NCBI GenBank assembly: GCA_020073665.1
Contig: JAIQEU010000001.1
Location: 62,001-126,000 of the forward strand
Reading direction: 5' to 3'
DNA length: 64,000 bases
Origin: Terriglobia bacterium
GTDB taxonomy: Bacteria; Acidobacteriota; Terriglobia; Terriglobales; Acidobacteriaceae
The notes beneath the pieces were generated by a model. That model was not told where the DNA came from, made no database searches, and saw only the letters and a list, made by a program, of their open reading frames with translations. The position numbers and the translations under genes were made by a program. Positions 47,600 to 56,436 of the stretch are shown in pieces (within the stretch, counting starts at the first letter, position 1; every line of letters starts with the position of its first letter).

Positions 47600-48409
47600 A
47601 TGCGTCGTCAGTTGGTGTTTCTGGTGCTGGCTGTCGTGCTGTGTGCCGCTCCATTGCTCCCGGGGCAAACCTCTCCCTCCGAACAAGTGCAGGTCGGGCC
47701 ACCGCCAGTACGGCGCGCCGAAGCCCCGTCGGCCAGCGCCACGGTGGAAGAGTTGGAACAGAAAGGCGACGCCTTCCAGGCAGACAAGAACTACATCGAC
47801 GCTGCGGACTACTACCGCGCCGCCTTGAAGAAGCAGCCCAACCTGGCGCGGCTTCACAACAAATTGGGGATCTCCGAGCTGCAAAGACAGCGCTTCAAAG
47901 AAGCTAAGAAGGAATTTGAACGCGCCATCAGGACCGATCACCAATATGCCGACGCCTACAACAACCTCGGTGTCGTGTTCTACGAACAGAAAAACTACGG
48001 AAAGGCGATCAAACAGTATCAGAAGGCAATCGCCATTCGGGCTGACGCGGCCTCATACTTTTGCAATATGGGTGCAGCCTACTTTAACAAGAAAGAAATC
48101 GAGAATGCGTTCCGGGCTTACAGCCAGGCGCTTCAGTTGGATCCCGATGTTCTGGAGCGTACCTCGCGTACTGGTGTGACCGCCCAGTTGCCGTCCCCTG
48201 AGGACCGTGCCCACTACGATTACGTAATGGCGAAGCTATGGGCAAAGATTGGCAATACCGACCGCTCCTTGGAGTATCTGAAGCGAGCGGTGGAAGAGGG
48301 CTATAAGGGGATCGACGACGTCTACAAGGATGCCGAATTTGCCGGGCTGCGCAAGGACCCCCGCTTCACCCAGTTGATGGCCGCCCGGCCACCGGCAATT
48401 CCGGAATAA
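47600..48409 (+). CDS. Exported TPR protein
   Basis: Exported protein of 269 residues. The signal peptide is MRRQLVFLVLAVVLCAAPLLP. At least four TPR repeats follow (YRAALKKQPNLARLHNKLGI, FERAIRTDHQYADAYNNLGV, YQKAIAIRADAASYFCNMGA, YSQALQLDPDVLERTSRTGV). The C-terminus is a further helical repeat (YLKRAVEEGYKGIDDVYKD). TPRs hold protein-protein contacts; with the PBP gene just 20 bases upstream it may serve in cell-wall assembly, but this is inference. GGAGG precedes the ATG. Confidence 0.88.
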   Translation: MRRQLVFLVLAVVLCAAPLLPGQTSPSEQVQVGPPPVRRAEAPSASATVEELEQKGDAFQADKNYIDAADYYRAALKKQPNLARLHNKLGISELQRQRFKEAKKEFERAIRTDHQYADAYNNLGVVFYEQKNYGKAIKQYQKAIAIRADAASYFCNMGAAYFNKKEIENAFRAYSQALQLDPDVLERTSRTGVTAQLPSPEDRAHYDYVMAKLWAKIGNTDRSLEYLKRAVEEGYKGIDDVYKDAEFAGLRKDPRFTQLMAARPPAIPE

Positions 48410-48719
48410 GTATTTTCCCAAGAGGTGGTTACGGAGATCTAGAAAAATTCTTGCGGGCCGCGAAACTTTTCTCCTCGGCCGGGTTTAATTTGAGCAAATG
48501 CTCCTGAAAACAACAGGGTGAGTAAGGAGAAACGGTAGCCCACCGGTGGTCGACCCGAGCACGCCCCAAGCAGACAACCGGTGGGAGTTTTTTTGCAATG
48601 AAAACCGCAGGGGACGCCGAGGACGCGGAATTCCCGGTTCCATACGTCGGGACAGCACCAGCGATTCTCCTCCTTCTAGAATCAAATAGCTCAAATTCGC
48701 TCTGCGGCCCCAGCGGTCT
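48410..48719. other. Intergenic region after the TPR gene
   Basis: No gene could be supported. It has a long hairpin with a T-run (listed separately) preceded by a purine-rich stretch (about 48510-48532), so a small RNA or a structured 3' end is possible, but no family is recognised. Confidence 0.4.
48539..48594 (+). terminator. Long hairpin terminator
   Basis: CCCACCGGT (48539-48547) pairs with ACCGGTGGG (48577-48585), with further pairing inside the 29-base loop (GTC/GAC), followed by TTTTTTT. It lies 130 bases after the TPR stop and would end the PBP-TPR transcript. Confidence 0.75.
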
Positions 48720-49340
48720 TCACTTGGGTTTCGGGCTTCGTTCGCAGGTGTACTCGCTCACAACCTTTTTCCACTTTCCCTGAGCCTTGAGGACGTACTC
48801 AACCGCATCGCGCAGCGCCCCATCGCCTCCGGCGTGGGGAGTGACGTAATGGGCTTCCTGCTTGACCTCGCGACGGGCGTTGGCCACGGCTACCGCGAAC
48901 CCGCAGCTGCGCATCACCGGCAAGTCGATCACGTCATCCCCGACGAACGCGGCTTCGCTGGCGCGCAACCTTTCCTGCCGCAGGATCGCTTCGAAACAGG
49001 TCAGCTTGTCCTGAATGCCCTGGTGGACGTGCTCCAGCCTGAGGTCGCGGGCGCGCAGGGCAACGGTCTCCGAAATACGTTTGGTGATAAGTCCGGTCTT
49101 GATGCCTGCCAATCGCGCCAGAGAAATGGCCGTACCATCGTGGGCATGAAAGCCCTTGGCCTCGACGTAGTTCTGGCTGACCAAGCCAAAGCCGCCTTGC
49201 CCGCCATGCTGGGCAGCCTGCTGCTGCGTGGTTTGCTGCGCGTTGGCGGGAGCAGGAAAGACCCAGATTTTGCCGTCGGTAAGAACCCCGTCTACATCGA
49301 ACAGCAGGAGTTTGATCTTCTTGGCGCGAGCTTTGGACAT
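48720..49340 (-). CDS. kdsC: KDO 8-phosphate phosphatase KdsC (with insertion)
   Basis: HAD phosphatase of 206 residues that removes phosphate from KDO 8-phosphate. The catalytic DxD is FDVDGVLTDGKI (Asp15, Asp17), with KTGLITKR (motif II) and FVGDDVIDLPVM (motif IV). Between KIWV and GFHAHDG there is an insertion of some 30 residues (about 29-58) rich in Gln and Ala (QQTTQQQAAQHGGQGG), where most KdsC proteins have a short loop. The ATG at 49340 begins the normal N-terminus; an upstream in-frame extension overlaps the lhr leader. It is divergent from lhr. Confidence 0.88.
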   Translation of the reverse strand: MSKARAKKIKLLLFDVDGVLTDGKIWVFPAPANAQQTTQQQAAQHGGQGGFGLVSQNYVEAKGFHAHDGTAISLARLAGIKTGLITKRISETVALRARDLRLEHVHQGIQDKLTCFEAILRQERLRASEAAFVGDDVIDLPVMRSCGFAVAVANARREVKQEAHYVTPHAGGDGALRDAVEYVLKAQGKWKKVVSEYTCERSPKPK

Positions 49341-49476
49341 GGGCGGGATTCTAGCATCTGAGCCGGTCCGGGCAGTCCCATTCGAAACAAAGCTGCAAAG
49401 GGCTATTAGCTTAGGAGCTGGCGGTTCTAAAAGCGAACATTTTACGAAAGTCCAATTTCCGGCTACAATACCGCCA

Positions 49477-52400
49477 ATGTCGTCCCTGCCTTCACCTCTT
49501 GCCTGGGCCCACCCTCTAGTTCGGGAATGGTTTGTGCGGCGGTTTGGCACGCCGACCGAACCCCAGGAGCAGGGCTGGCCGCATATTCTGGCCGGGCGCA
49601 CGACGCTGATTTCTGCGCCGACTGGTTCGGGTAAAACGCTCGCCGCATTCCTGGCCTGCATTGATCGCCTGGTGAAGAAAGCTCTGGCGGGCGATCTTCA
49701 CGACCGCACGGAAGTGCTCTATGTCTCACCTTTGAAGGCGCTGGGCAACGACATCCAGAAGAACCTCGAAGTTCCTCTCGGCGAAATTCTGCAGATGGCG
49801 GGCGAGCGCGGGCTGCTGATGCCGGAGATTCGCACTGCGGTGCGCACCGGCGACACGCTCATGCACGAGCGCCGGGCCATGCTGAAGCGGCCACCGCACA
49901 TTCTGGTCACGACGCCCGAGTCGCTCTACATCCTGCTCACGGCGGAGAAGAGCCGCGCCATCCTGCGCGATGTCGAGACTGTGATCGTGGACGAAATCCA
50001 CGCCGTGGCCGACGACAAGCGCGGCGCGCACCTGACACTTTCGTTGGAGAGGCTGGAAGCGCTCACTCATCACTCGCCGGTGCGCATTGGGCTTTCGGCA
50101 ACACAGAAGCCCATTGAAGAAGTCGCGCATTTCCTCACGGGCAACGGCCGGCCTGACCCCGTCATCGTGGACGTTGGCCACAAGCGTCAACTCGACCTCG
50201 CTGTCGAAGTACCCGGCAGCCCGCTGGGCCCAGTGGCCTCCAACGAAATGTGGGACGAGATCTACACCCGCCTGGTGGAGTTGATCGAGCAGCATCGCTC
50301 CACATTGGTGTTCGTCAACACCCGGCGGCTGGCGGAGCGGATATCCCACAACTTGGGCGAGCGCCTTGGGGAAGACAACGTTGCGGCGCATCACGGCAGC
50401 CTGTCGCGCAAGTTGCGACTTACGGCGGAAAAGAAGCTTAAAGAGGGTCAGGTTAAGGTGCTGGTCGCCACCGCTTCGCTGGAGTTAGGAATTGATATCG
50501 GCACGGTGGACCTGGTGGCGCAGATCAGCTCTCCGCGGGCGATTGCGGTTGCGCTGCAGCGCGTGGGACGTTCGGGTCACTGGCGTGGCGCGGTGCCCAA
50601 GGGACGTTTTTTCGCCACCACGCGCGACGAATTGCTGGAGATCGCGGCCCTGGTGCGGGCCATCCATCACGACGATCTGGACCGCCTGATCATCCCCGAA
50701 TCGCCGCTGGACATTCTGGCGCAGCAGATCGTGGCCGCTTGCGCATCGGCGGAAGCTGGCAGTGCCGAGAATGCCGGCGGTTGGGATGAAGATGAACTGT
50801 TTGCCCTGGTTAAGCGCGCGTATCCCTACCGCAATCTTTCGCGCGCAACCTTCGAGTCGGTGCTCGAGATGCTTTCCGAAGGCATCGCGGCGCGGCGTGG
50901 CCGCTATGGGGCTTACATCCACCGCGACCGGGTGAATGGCAAGTTGCGGGCGCGGCGGGGCAGCCGTCTGGCGGCTATCACCAGCGGCGGCGCTATCCCG
51001 GAAACCGCGCTTTTTAATGTGGTCGTGGAACCAGAAGGTTCTGTGATTGGCACCGTGGACGAGGACTTCGCCGTGGAAAGCATGGCGGGCGACGTCATGC
51101 TGCTGGGCAATAGTTCCTGGCGCATTCGCCGGGTGGAGGGCAAGTCGGGACGGATGTTGGTGGAGGATGCCCACGGCGCGCCGCCCAATGTTCCCTTCTG
51201 GCGCGGAGAAGCTCCGGCGCGGACCGAAGAGCTTTCCCACCACGTCGGTGAATTGCGGCAGAAGATGAGCGACATGCTGGGCAACACTTTCCCGGTGGGC
51301 ATTTCGTGGAGCAATCCAGAAGTGGCTGCCACCGTGGAGTGGTTGAAACAGGAGTGTGGTCTCGACCAGTCCGGAGCCGAGCAGGCCATTGAGTACATTC
51401 TGCAGGGCCGCGCGGTGCTGGGTGCTGTGCCCACGCCCGACACCATCATCGCCGAGCGGTTTTTCGACGAAGGTGGCGGCATGCAGCTGGTGATTCATGC
51501 TCCGCTGGGCGGCCGCATCAACAAGGCCTGGGGGCTGGCGTTGCGCAAGCGATTCTGCCGCGGCTTCAACTTCGAGTTGCAGGCGGCAGCCACCGACAAT
51601 GGCCTCAACATCGCGTTGGCCGAGCAACACAGTTTTCCGCTGGCGGACGTCTTCCAGTTTCTGGCCGCAGACACTGTCCAGCCCATCCTGGAACAGGCCG
51701 CGCTGGCTTCGCCGATTTTCGGCACCCGCTGGCGCTGGGACGCCAACCGGGCGCTGGCGCTGCTCCGCTTCCAGGGTGGAAAGAAAGTGCCGCCGCAGAT
51801 TCAGCGCATGCGCTCCGATGACTTACTGGCCTCAGTCTTTCCCGACGTTGCCGCCTGCCAGGAAAATATTGTCGGCGACATTCAGATTCCTGACCATCCG
51901 CTGGTGAGCGAGGTCATGAAAGATGTGCTTACCGAGGCCATGGACCTGGAAGGCCTGAAGAACCTGCTGCGCGGAATGGAGCAGGGACGCATCCGCTGCC
52001 TCGCCGTGGATACACCAGTGCCGTCGCAGTTTTCGCACGAAATTCTGAATGCAAATCCGTACGCCTACCTGGACGACGCGCCGCTGGAGGAGAGACGGGC
52101 GCGCGCGGTTGAGATGCGCCGGATTCTGCCCGAGTCGGTGCTGGAGGAAGTGGGGAAACTCGACCTTGCGGCCATTGCGCAGGTCAAGGAAGAAGCCTGG
52201 CCAGATGTGCGGGATGCCGATGAACTCCATGATGTGCTGCACACGCTGGTGGCGTTGCCGGAGGAAATCGGCCTGGGAGCAAAGTGGCACATCCACTTCG
52301 AGCGACTGGTCGAACACGGCCGGTCCGCCACGGCCATCGATGGAGGTCGCTCTTATTGGGTCGCAGCCGAGCGCGCCAAGACATTTGCTCTACTTTTCCC

Positions 52401-53793
52401 GAACACGACCTTCGATCGGCCGCTGGCTCATGTCGAGGCAACCACACTCTCTGCCGACGATGCTTTGCTGGCGCTGGTCACCGGCTGGATGACCCACATG
52501 GGGCCGACTTCCGCTGACGAACTGGCAACACTCTTAGGGCTTCCCTCTTCTGCGCTGGAACAAGCGCTGCTCCGCATGGAAGCTAGTGGAGCGATCTTAC
52601 GCGGGAATTTCACGGGCCAAGAGCCGCGGGTGGGGGCGCCCGCGCCACACGAGTGGTGCGAGCGGCGGCGGCTGGCTCGCATTCACCGGCTCACCGTCGC
52701 CACTCTGCGCAAACAGATTGAGCCAGTCACCGCGGCGCAGTTCATGCGCTGGTTATTGCGCTGGCAACACCTGGCGCCGGGTACGCAGGTCGAGGGCGAG
52801 CGCGCCACGCTCGAAGTGCTCCGGCAACTGCAGGGGTTCGAAATTCCCGCCAATGCCTGGGAGCGCCAGATTCTGGCGCGGCGCATCACCAACTACGATC
52901 CCAAGTGGCTCGACCAGCTCTGCCTGACCGGCGCCGTAGGCTGGGGACGCCTGTCACCGCATCCGGCGACGCTCGAAGACTCGACGTCAGGCAAGCGCCG
53001 GGTGATTCCCACCAGCGTGGCGCCGATTACGTTCTTCGTCCGCGAGGAAGCCGATTGGATGTCGCCGCACAACCCCGCCGGCGAGCAACCCGAGAAGCGC
53101 GGCCTGAGCCACGGCGCGCAACAAGTGCTGGAATTTTTGCGGCAGCGCGGAGCTTCGTTCTTTGCCGACATTGTCCGCGGAACGGACAAGCTGAAGGCAG
53201 AAATTGAAACCGCTCTGTGGGAACTGGTGGCGGCGGGCGTGGTCACCGCCGATGGCTTCGACAACTTGCGCTCCCTGATCGATCCCAAGCGCCGTGCGGG
53301 ACAGGGCAGCGGGCGCAGCACCCGCCCCCGGCACAGCAGCGGACGCTGGGCGTTGCTCTATACCGACCAGGCAGTGGAGCGGAACCGCGCGGTCGAGGCT
53401 ACCTGCTGGATGCTGCTTAAGCGCTATGGCTTGGTTTTCCGCGATTTACTTGCCCGCGAAACCAACCTGCCAAAGTGGCGAGAACTACAGATGGCCTTCC
53501 GCCGGCTCGAGGACCGGGGCGAGATCCGCGGGGGACGCTTTGTGGACGGATTCCTGGGCGAACAATTTGCTCTGCCGGTAGCGGTCGAGTCTTTGCGCGC
53601 GACTCGGAAGATGCAAACCACAGGAGAGACATTGGTCCTTTCGGCTGCTGATCCTCTGAATCTGGTTGGCATCCTGGTGCCAGGAGAACGGGTGCCTGCT
53701 ATCTCGGGCAGGAGCGTAACTTTTCGAGATGGTGTCGCGGTGCCTCAGGACACCCACCCAGTTTTGCCGCAACCCTCCGTGGCCGCCGGCTAG
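49477..53793 (+). CDS. lhr: Lhr-type superfamily 2 DNA/RNA helicase
   Basis: Helicase of about 1438 residues. SF2 motifs are intact: Walker A SAPTGSGKT, DEIH box in VIVDEIHAV, motif III LSATQKP, motif VI QRVGRSGHW. The C-terminal half matches the Lhr core and winged-helix region, ending with the extended Lhr-C-type domain found in Escherichia coli Lhr. Lhr helicases unwind DNA or RNA-DNA hybrids in DNA repair. Between GNFTG and EWCERRRLARIHR there are about 10 extra residues (near 1050-1058) that fall on a REP-like palindrome. The ATG at 49477 begins MSSLPSPLAW; the long upstream frame is not coding-like. Confidence 0.93.
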   Translation: MSSLPSPLAWAHPLVREWFVRRFGTPTEPQEQGWPHILAGRTTLISAPTGSGKTLAAFLACIDRLVKKALAGDLHDRTEVLYVSPLKALGNDIQKNLEVPLGEILQMAGERGLLMPEIRTAVRTGDTLMHERRAMLKRPPHILVTTPESLYILLTAEKSRAILRDVETVIVDEIHAVADDKRGAHLTLSLERLEALTHHSPVRIGLSATQKPIEEVAHFLTGNGRPDPVIVDVGHKRQLDLAVEVPGSPLGPVASNEMWDEIYTRLVELIEQHRSTLVFVNTRRLAERISHNLGERLGEDNVAAHHGSLSRKLRLTAEKKLKEGQVKVLVATASLELGIDIGTVDLVAQISSPRAIAVALQRVGRSGHWRGAVPKGRFFATTRDELLEIAALVRAIHHDDLDRLIIPESPLDILAQQIVAACASAEAGSAENAGGWDEDELFALVKRAYPYRNLSRATFESVLEMLSEGIAARRGRYGAYIHRDRVNGKLRARRGSRLAAITSGGAIPETALFNVVVEPEGSVIGTVDEDFAVESMAGDVMLLGNSSWRIRRVEGKSGRMLVEDAHGAPPNVPFWRGEAPARTEELSHHVGELRQKMSDMLGNTFPVGISWSNPEVAATVEWLKQECGLDQSGAEQAIEYILQGRAVLGAVPTPDTIIAERFFDEGGGMQLVIHAPLGGRINKAWGLALRKRFCRGFNFELQAAATDNGLNIALAEQHSFPLADVFQFLAADTVQPILEQAALASPIFGTRWRWDANRALALLRFQGGKKVPPQIQRMRSDDLLASVFPDVAACQENIVGDIQIPDHPLVSEVMKDVLTEAMDLEGLKNLLRGMEQGRIRCLAVDTPVPSQFSHEILNANPYAYLDDAPLEERRARAVEMRRILPESVLEEVGKLDLAAIAQVKEEAWPDVRDADELHDVLHTLVALPEEIGLGAKWHIHFERLVEHGRSATAIDGGRSYWVAAERAKTFALLFPNTTFDRPLAHVEATTLSADDALLALVTGWMTHMGPTSADELATLLGLPSSALEQALLRMEASGAILRGNFTGQEPRVGAPAPHEWCERRRLARIHRLTVATLRKQIEPVTAAQFMRWLLRWQHLAPGTQVEGERATLEVLRQLQGFEIPANAWERQILARRITNYDPKWLDQLCLTGAVGWGRLSPHPATLEDSTSGKRRVIPTSVAPITFFVREEADWMSPHNPAGEQPEKRGLSHGAQQVLEFLRQRGASFFADIVRGTDKLKAEIETALWELVAAGVVTADGFDNLRSLIDPKRRAGQGSGRSTRPRHSSGRWALLYTDQAVERNRAVEATCWMLLKRYGLVFRDLLARETNLPKWRELQMAFRRLEDRGEIRGGRFVDGFLGEQFALPVAVESLRATRKMQTTGETLVLSAADPLNLVGILVPGERVPAISGRSVTFRDGVAVPQDTHPVLPQPSVAAG
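52625..52644. repeat. REP-like palindrome inside lhr
   Basis: CGCGGGTG-GGGG-CGCCCGCG followed by CCACACGA, with one G-T pair. It has the same core and CACAC flank as the palindromes at 22304 and in kdsD. It encodes part of a short extra segment of the Lhr protein. Confidence 0.55.
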
Positions 53794-54145
53794 TCCGCGT
53801 CAACACTTGGGCGAGGAAGTAGCATTCACCCTGGCAATAGAAGAGCAGCTTTGGTAACGCGGCCGAAGTCTTCCCAGGTATGCAGATGGCCTGTACCAGG
53901 ATTGGCTGGGAAGTGCCGTCGGCCCGCCGCACGACCAGCATCCCCGCCAGTCCGCTCGGTTCAACCGAATAGAGCCCGGCCCCCAATACCCTTTCTCCTA
54001 CGAGAAAGTCAAAAGGGATATGGGCAAAGGTGCACGGCAACGATGATCCCTCGGCAGCTACAGAGACCAAGGCCACCGTGGCGAAGGAACATTCTGGAGT
54101 GTCCAGAGGATTTCCGGGCAGGTGCCGGGCCGGGAGCCGTTTCAT
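53699..54145 (-). CDS. Acidobacterial small exported-type protein
   Basis: Frame of 148 residues. The centre (IPFDFLVGERVLGAGLYSVE and later LLFYCQGECYFLAQVL) matches a small secreted family that is frequent in Acidobacteriota, whose usual form is PFDFxVGxxxLPAGxYxV. The N-terminus has a weak hydrophobic stretch (ATVALVSVAAEG) but no clean signal peptide. The 3' end runs 95 bases antisense into the end of lhr. This degraded look suggests either a young gene or a decaying copy; I would not exclude a pseudogene. Confidence 0.5.
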   Translation of the reverse strand: MKRLPARHLPGNPLDTPECSFATVALVSVAAEGSSLPCTFAHIPFDFLVGERVLGAGLYSVEPSGLAGMLVVRRADGTSQPILVQAICIPGKTSAALPKLLFYCQGECYFLAQVLTRTSRRPRRVAAKLGGCPEAPRHHLEKLRSCPR

Positions 54146-54521
54146 GGAAATTTGTCCCCAAGAAATTAATCGGGAACCCGATGAGGGGGTCCCTCGGGTC
54201 CCCGATGAGCGATGCCCGGCAGGACTGCTTCAAAAGCGCTTCCCCCGTCGCTTTTGCCGGACCAGTCGTCATCTACCGCAATGCACGCGTCTGGCCAGCC
54301 TGTTGGAGATTGCCAGGAGTGACCGATTACCGCCTCTATGTGATTGATTTGGCGAGTATTGTTCCTCTCGCACCAAGTGGAGCGAGGGGCAAAAGATGGG
54401 CTGTACTTTCTATCCGTTCAGATAGAAGCTATCTGTTCGGATAGCAGAACAAGACTGCTGTCGCGGCGAAACTCGATGCACCGGTGTGGTAAACCAGAGA
54501 GCCAACGACCGAGGTAGATGC
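54146..54521. other. Intergenic region before the FHA regulator
   Basis: No gene. The only structure noted is the tandem operator pair at 54410-54444. An open plus-strand frame at 53851-54444 has no family similarity and no ribosome site. Confidence 0.45.
54410..54444 (+). promoter_or_regulatory. Tandem 16-bp operator-like repeats
   Basis: Two near-identical copies of CTATCYGTTCRGATAG (54410-54425 and 54429-54444), each an imperfect palindrome with CTATC/GATAG arms, lie 19 bases apart centre to centre. They are about 80 bases before the chosen start of the FHA regulator. This is the form of a pair of dimeric sites for a regulator, perhaps the FHA regulator itself. Confidence 0.55.
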
Positions 54522-56423
54522 GTGGAACCTAGATTGGCAGTCGTTGCCGGACCGATGAAAGACTCTGCTTTTGTTCTGTCCAGCAGCGAGGTCCCGATTG
54601 GACGGGACCCGGCCAACCTGCTCAGCGTCAGCGATCCTTCCCTGTCCCGGCGTCACTGCGTGATCACCCGCGAGGGGGAGCGCTACAAGATTCGCGACTT
54701 GGACAGCCGCAACGGCACCTTCGTCAACGGAGAGGCGGTTAAAGAGACCTGGCTGCAGCACGGAGACCAGATTTCTCTCGGGGACTCCGTCTTCGTCCTG
54801 CAGTTGGCCGACGACGGGGAGGAGCCGGCCGGCGGCAAGGTTGAGTTTGACGACGCGATTACTCACGCGACGGCGCAGTTGCGGCCGCAAGATGTGCTCT
54901 ACCTTCATCCCGACCGCATCCAGAACCAGCTGCCTGCGACCTCCCGCCTGTCCCGGAACCTGAATGCGCTGCTCAAAATCAGCCGCATGGTGCACGCCAT
55001 ACGCGACCTGGAACAACTGCAGGCGCAGATCCTCGACCTGATCTTTGAGGTATCTCCGGCCGAGCGTGGCGCCATTCTGCTCGACGGAAAGGGCAGTGAG
55101 CAATTCGCGTCGGTCTTTGCCCGTTACCGCGGGGCTTCCAGCGCCCAGACCGTGCGGGTAAGCCGCACGATCGCCCGCCGCGTACTGCAGGAAGGCGTGG
55201 CCATCCTCGGCGCCGATGTACCCTCCAGCGGCGGATTGAACGTAGTGGAGAGCCTGGTAGTTTCCAACGTCCGCTCCCTGCTCTGCGTTCCCCTGACCGT
55301 CTTCCAGCGGGTCATTGGCTGCATTTACATGGACACGACCAGCGCAGCCGGCCGCTTCGACGAAGATCATCTGCAGCTGGTAGCGGCGATTGCCGGTATT
55401 TGCGCAGTAGCCCTGGAGAACGCCCGCCGCCAGCAGTGGCTGGAGCAGGAGAACCTGCGGCTGACGACGGAAATCAATCTGGAGCACAACATGGTGGGCG
55501 AAAGCCCGCGCATCCGGGAAGTCTACCAGCTGCTGTCGCGCGTGGCGCCTACCGACTCGACAGTATTGATTGAAGGCGAGAGCGGCACCGGCAAGGAATT
55601 GGCAGCGCGCGCCCTGCATCGCAACAGCCCGCGCTCCAGCAAGTCTTTCGTCGCCATCAACTGCGCGGCCATCCCCGCCGAGTTGCTGGAAACTGAGCTG
55701 TTCGGGCACGAACGGGGCGCGTTCACCGGAGCGGTGGCCCAGAAAAAAGGCCGCCTGGAGGTGGCCGACGGGGGCACCGTGTTCCTGGACGAAATCGGAG
55801 AACTGGCTCCTGCCTTGCAGGTGAAACTGCTGCGGGTTCTGCAGGAACGCGAGTTCGAGCGGGTGGGTGGCACGCGGCCCATCGGAGTCGATATCCGGTT
55901 GATCGCCGCCACCAACAAAGACTTGGGCGAGGCGGTCAAGGCAAAGACGTTCCGCCAGGATCTCTATTTCCGGTTGAATGTGGTCTCGCTGGTCATGCCT
56001 CCGCTGCGCGAGCGGCGTGAAGATATCCCCATGCTGGCGGGGTATTTCATCGCCAAGCACAGCAAGAAATGTAAGGTAAGGCCCAAGAGCTTTTCTGAGG
56101 AAGCCATGGCCTGCCTGGTGAATTACGACTGGCCGGGCAATGTGCGCGAACTGGAAAACGCCATTGAGCGGGCGCTGGTGATGAGCTTGTCGGACGTGAT
56201 CCTGCCGGAAGACTTGCCGGAGTCGCTGCTGGAAAAGCACGCACCGACGGGAATGTCGACCGCGAAGTATCACAGTGCGGTCAAAGAGTTGAAGAAGCGG
56301 CTGATCGTCAGTGCCGTGGACGAGGCCAAGGGAAACTACACCGAAGCCGCCCGCCTGCTGGGAGTGCATCCCAACTACCTGCACCGCCTGATCAAGAATT
56401 TGGATTTGAAGGGCGAACTTTGA
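54522..56423 (+). CDS. FHA-GAF sigma-54-dependent activator
   Basis: Transcription activator of about 633 residues with a rare layout: N-terminal FHA domain (about 15-98; phosphothreonine-binding motifs GRDPAN and SLSRRH, NGTFVNG), a GAF domain (150-300), an AAA+ domain with Walker A GESGTGKE (352-359) and GAFTGA (399-404), and a C-terminal Fis-type HTH ([18 protein letters not shown]). FHA input suggests Ser/Thr kinase signalling; GAF suggests a small-molecule or redox ligand. Start GTG at 54522, with GAGGTAG upstream; a GTG at 54486 is an alternative. It is convergent with the M23 peptidase gene. Confidence 0.93.
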   Translation: MEPRLAVVAGPMKDSAFVLSSSEVPIGRDPANLLSVSDPSLSRRHCVITREGERYKIRDLDSRNGTFVNGEAVKETWLQHGDQISLGDSVFVLQLADDGEEPAGGKVEFDDAITHATAQLRPQDVLYLHPDRIQNQLPATSRLSRNLNALLKISRMVHAIRDLEQLQAQILDLIFEVSPAERGAILLDGKGSEQFASVFARYRGASSAQTVRVSRTIARRVLQEGVAILGADVPSSGGLNVVESLVVSNVRSLLCVPLTVFQRVIGCIYMDTTSAAGRFDEDHLQLVAAIAGICAVALENARRQQWLEQENLRLTTEINLEHNMVGESPRIREVYQLLSRVAPTDSTVLIEGESGTGKELAARALHRNSPRSSKSFVAINCAAIPAELLETELFGHERGAFTGAVAQKKGRLEVADGGTVFLDEIGELAPALQVKLLRVLQEREFERVGGTRPIGVDIRLIAATNKDLGEAVKAKTFRQDLYFRLNVVSLVMPPLRERREDIPMLAGYFIAKHSKKCKVRPKSFSEEAMACLVNYDWPGNVRELENAIERALVMSLSDVILPEDLPESLLEKHAPTGMSTAKYHSAVKELKKRLIVSAVDEAKGNYTEAARLLGVHPNYLHRLIKNLDLKGEL

Positions 56424-56436
56424 TTCGCAGTATCCC

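Noticed and set aside
53851-54444. 197-codon plus-strand frame between lhr and the FHA regulator
   Set aside because: Overlaps the acidobacterial small-protein frame on the other strand, has no recognisable motif and ends in the operator repeats.
54429-56384. 651-codon minus-strand frame opposite the FHA regulator
   Set aside because: Antisense shadow of a gene with all its domains; no start signal or family.
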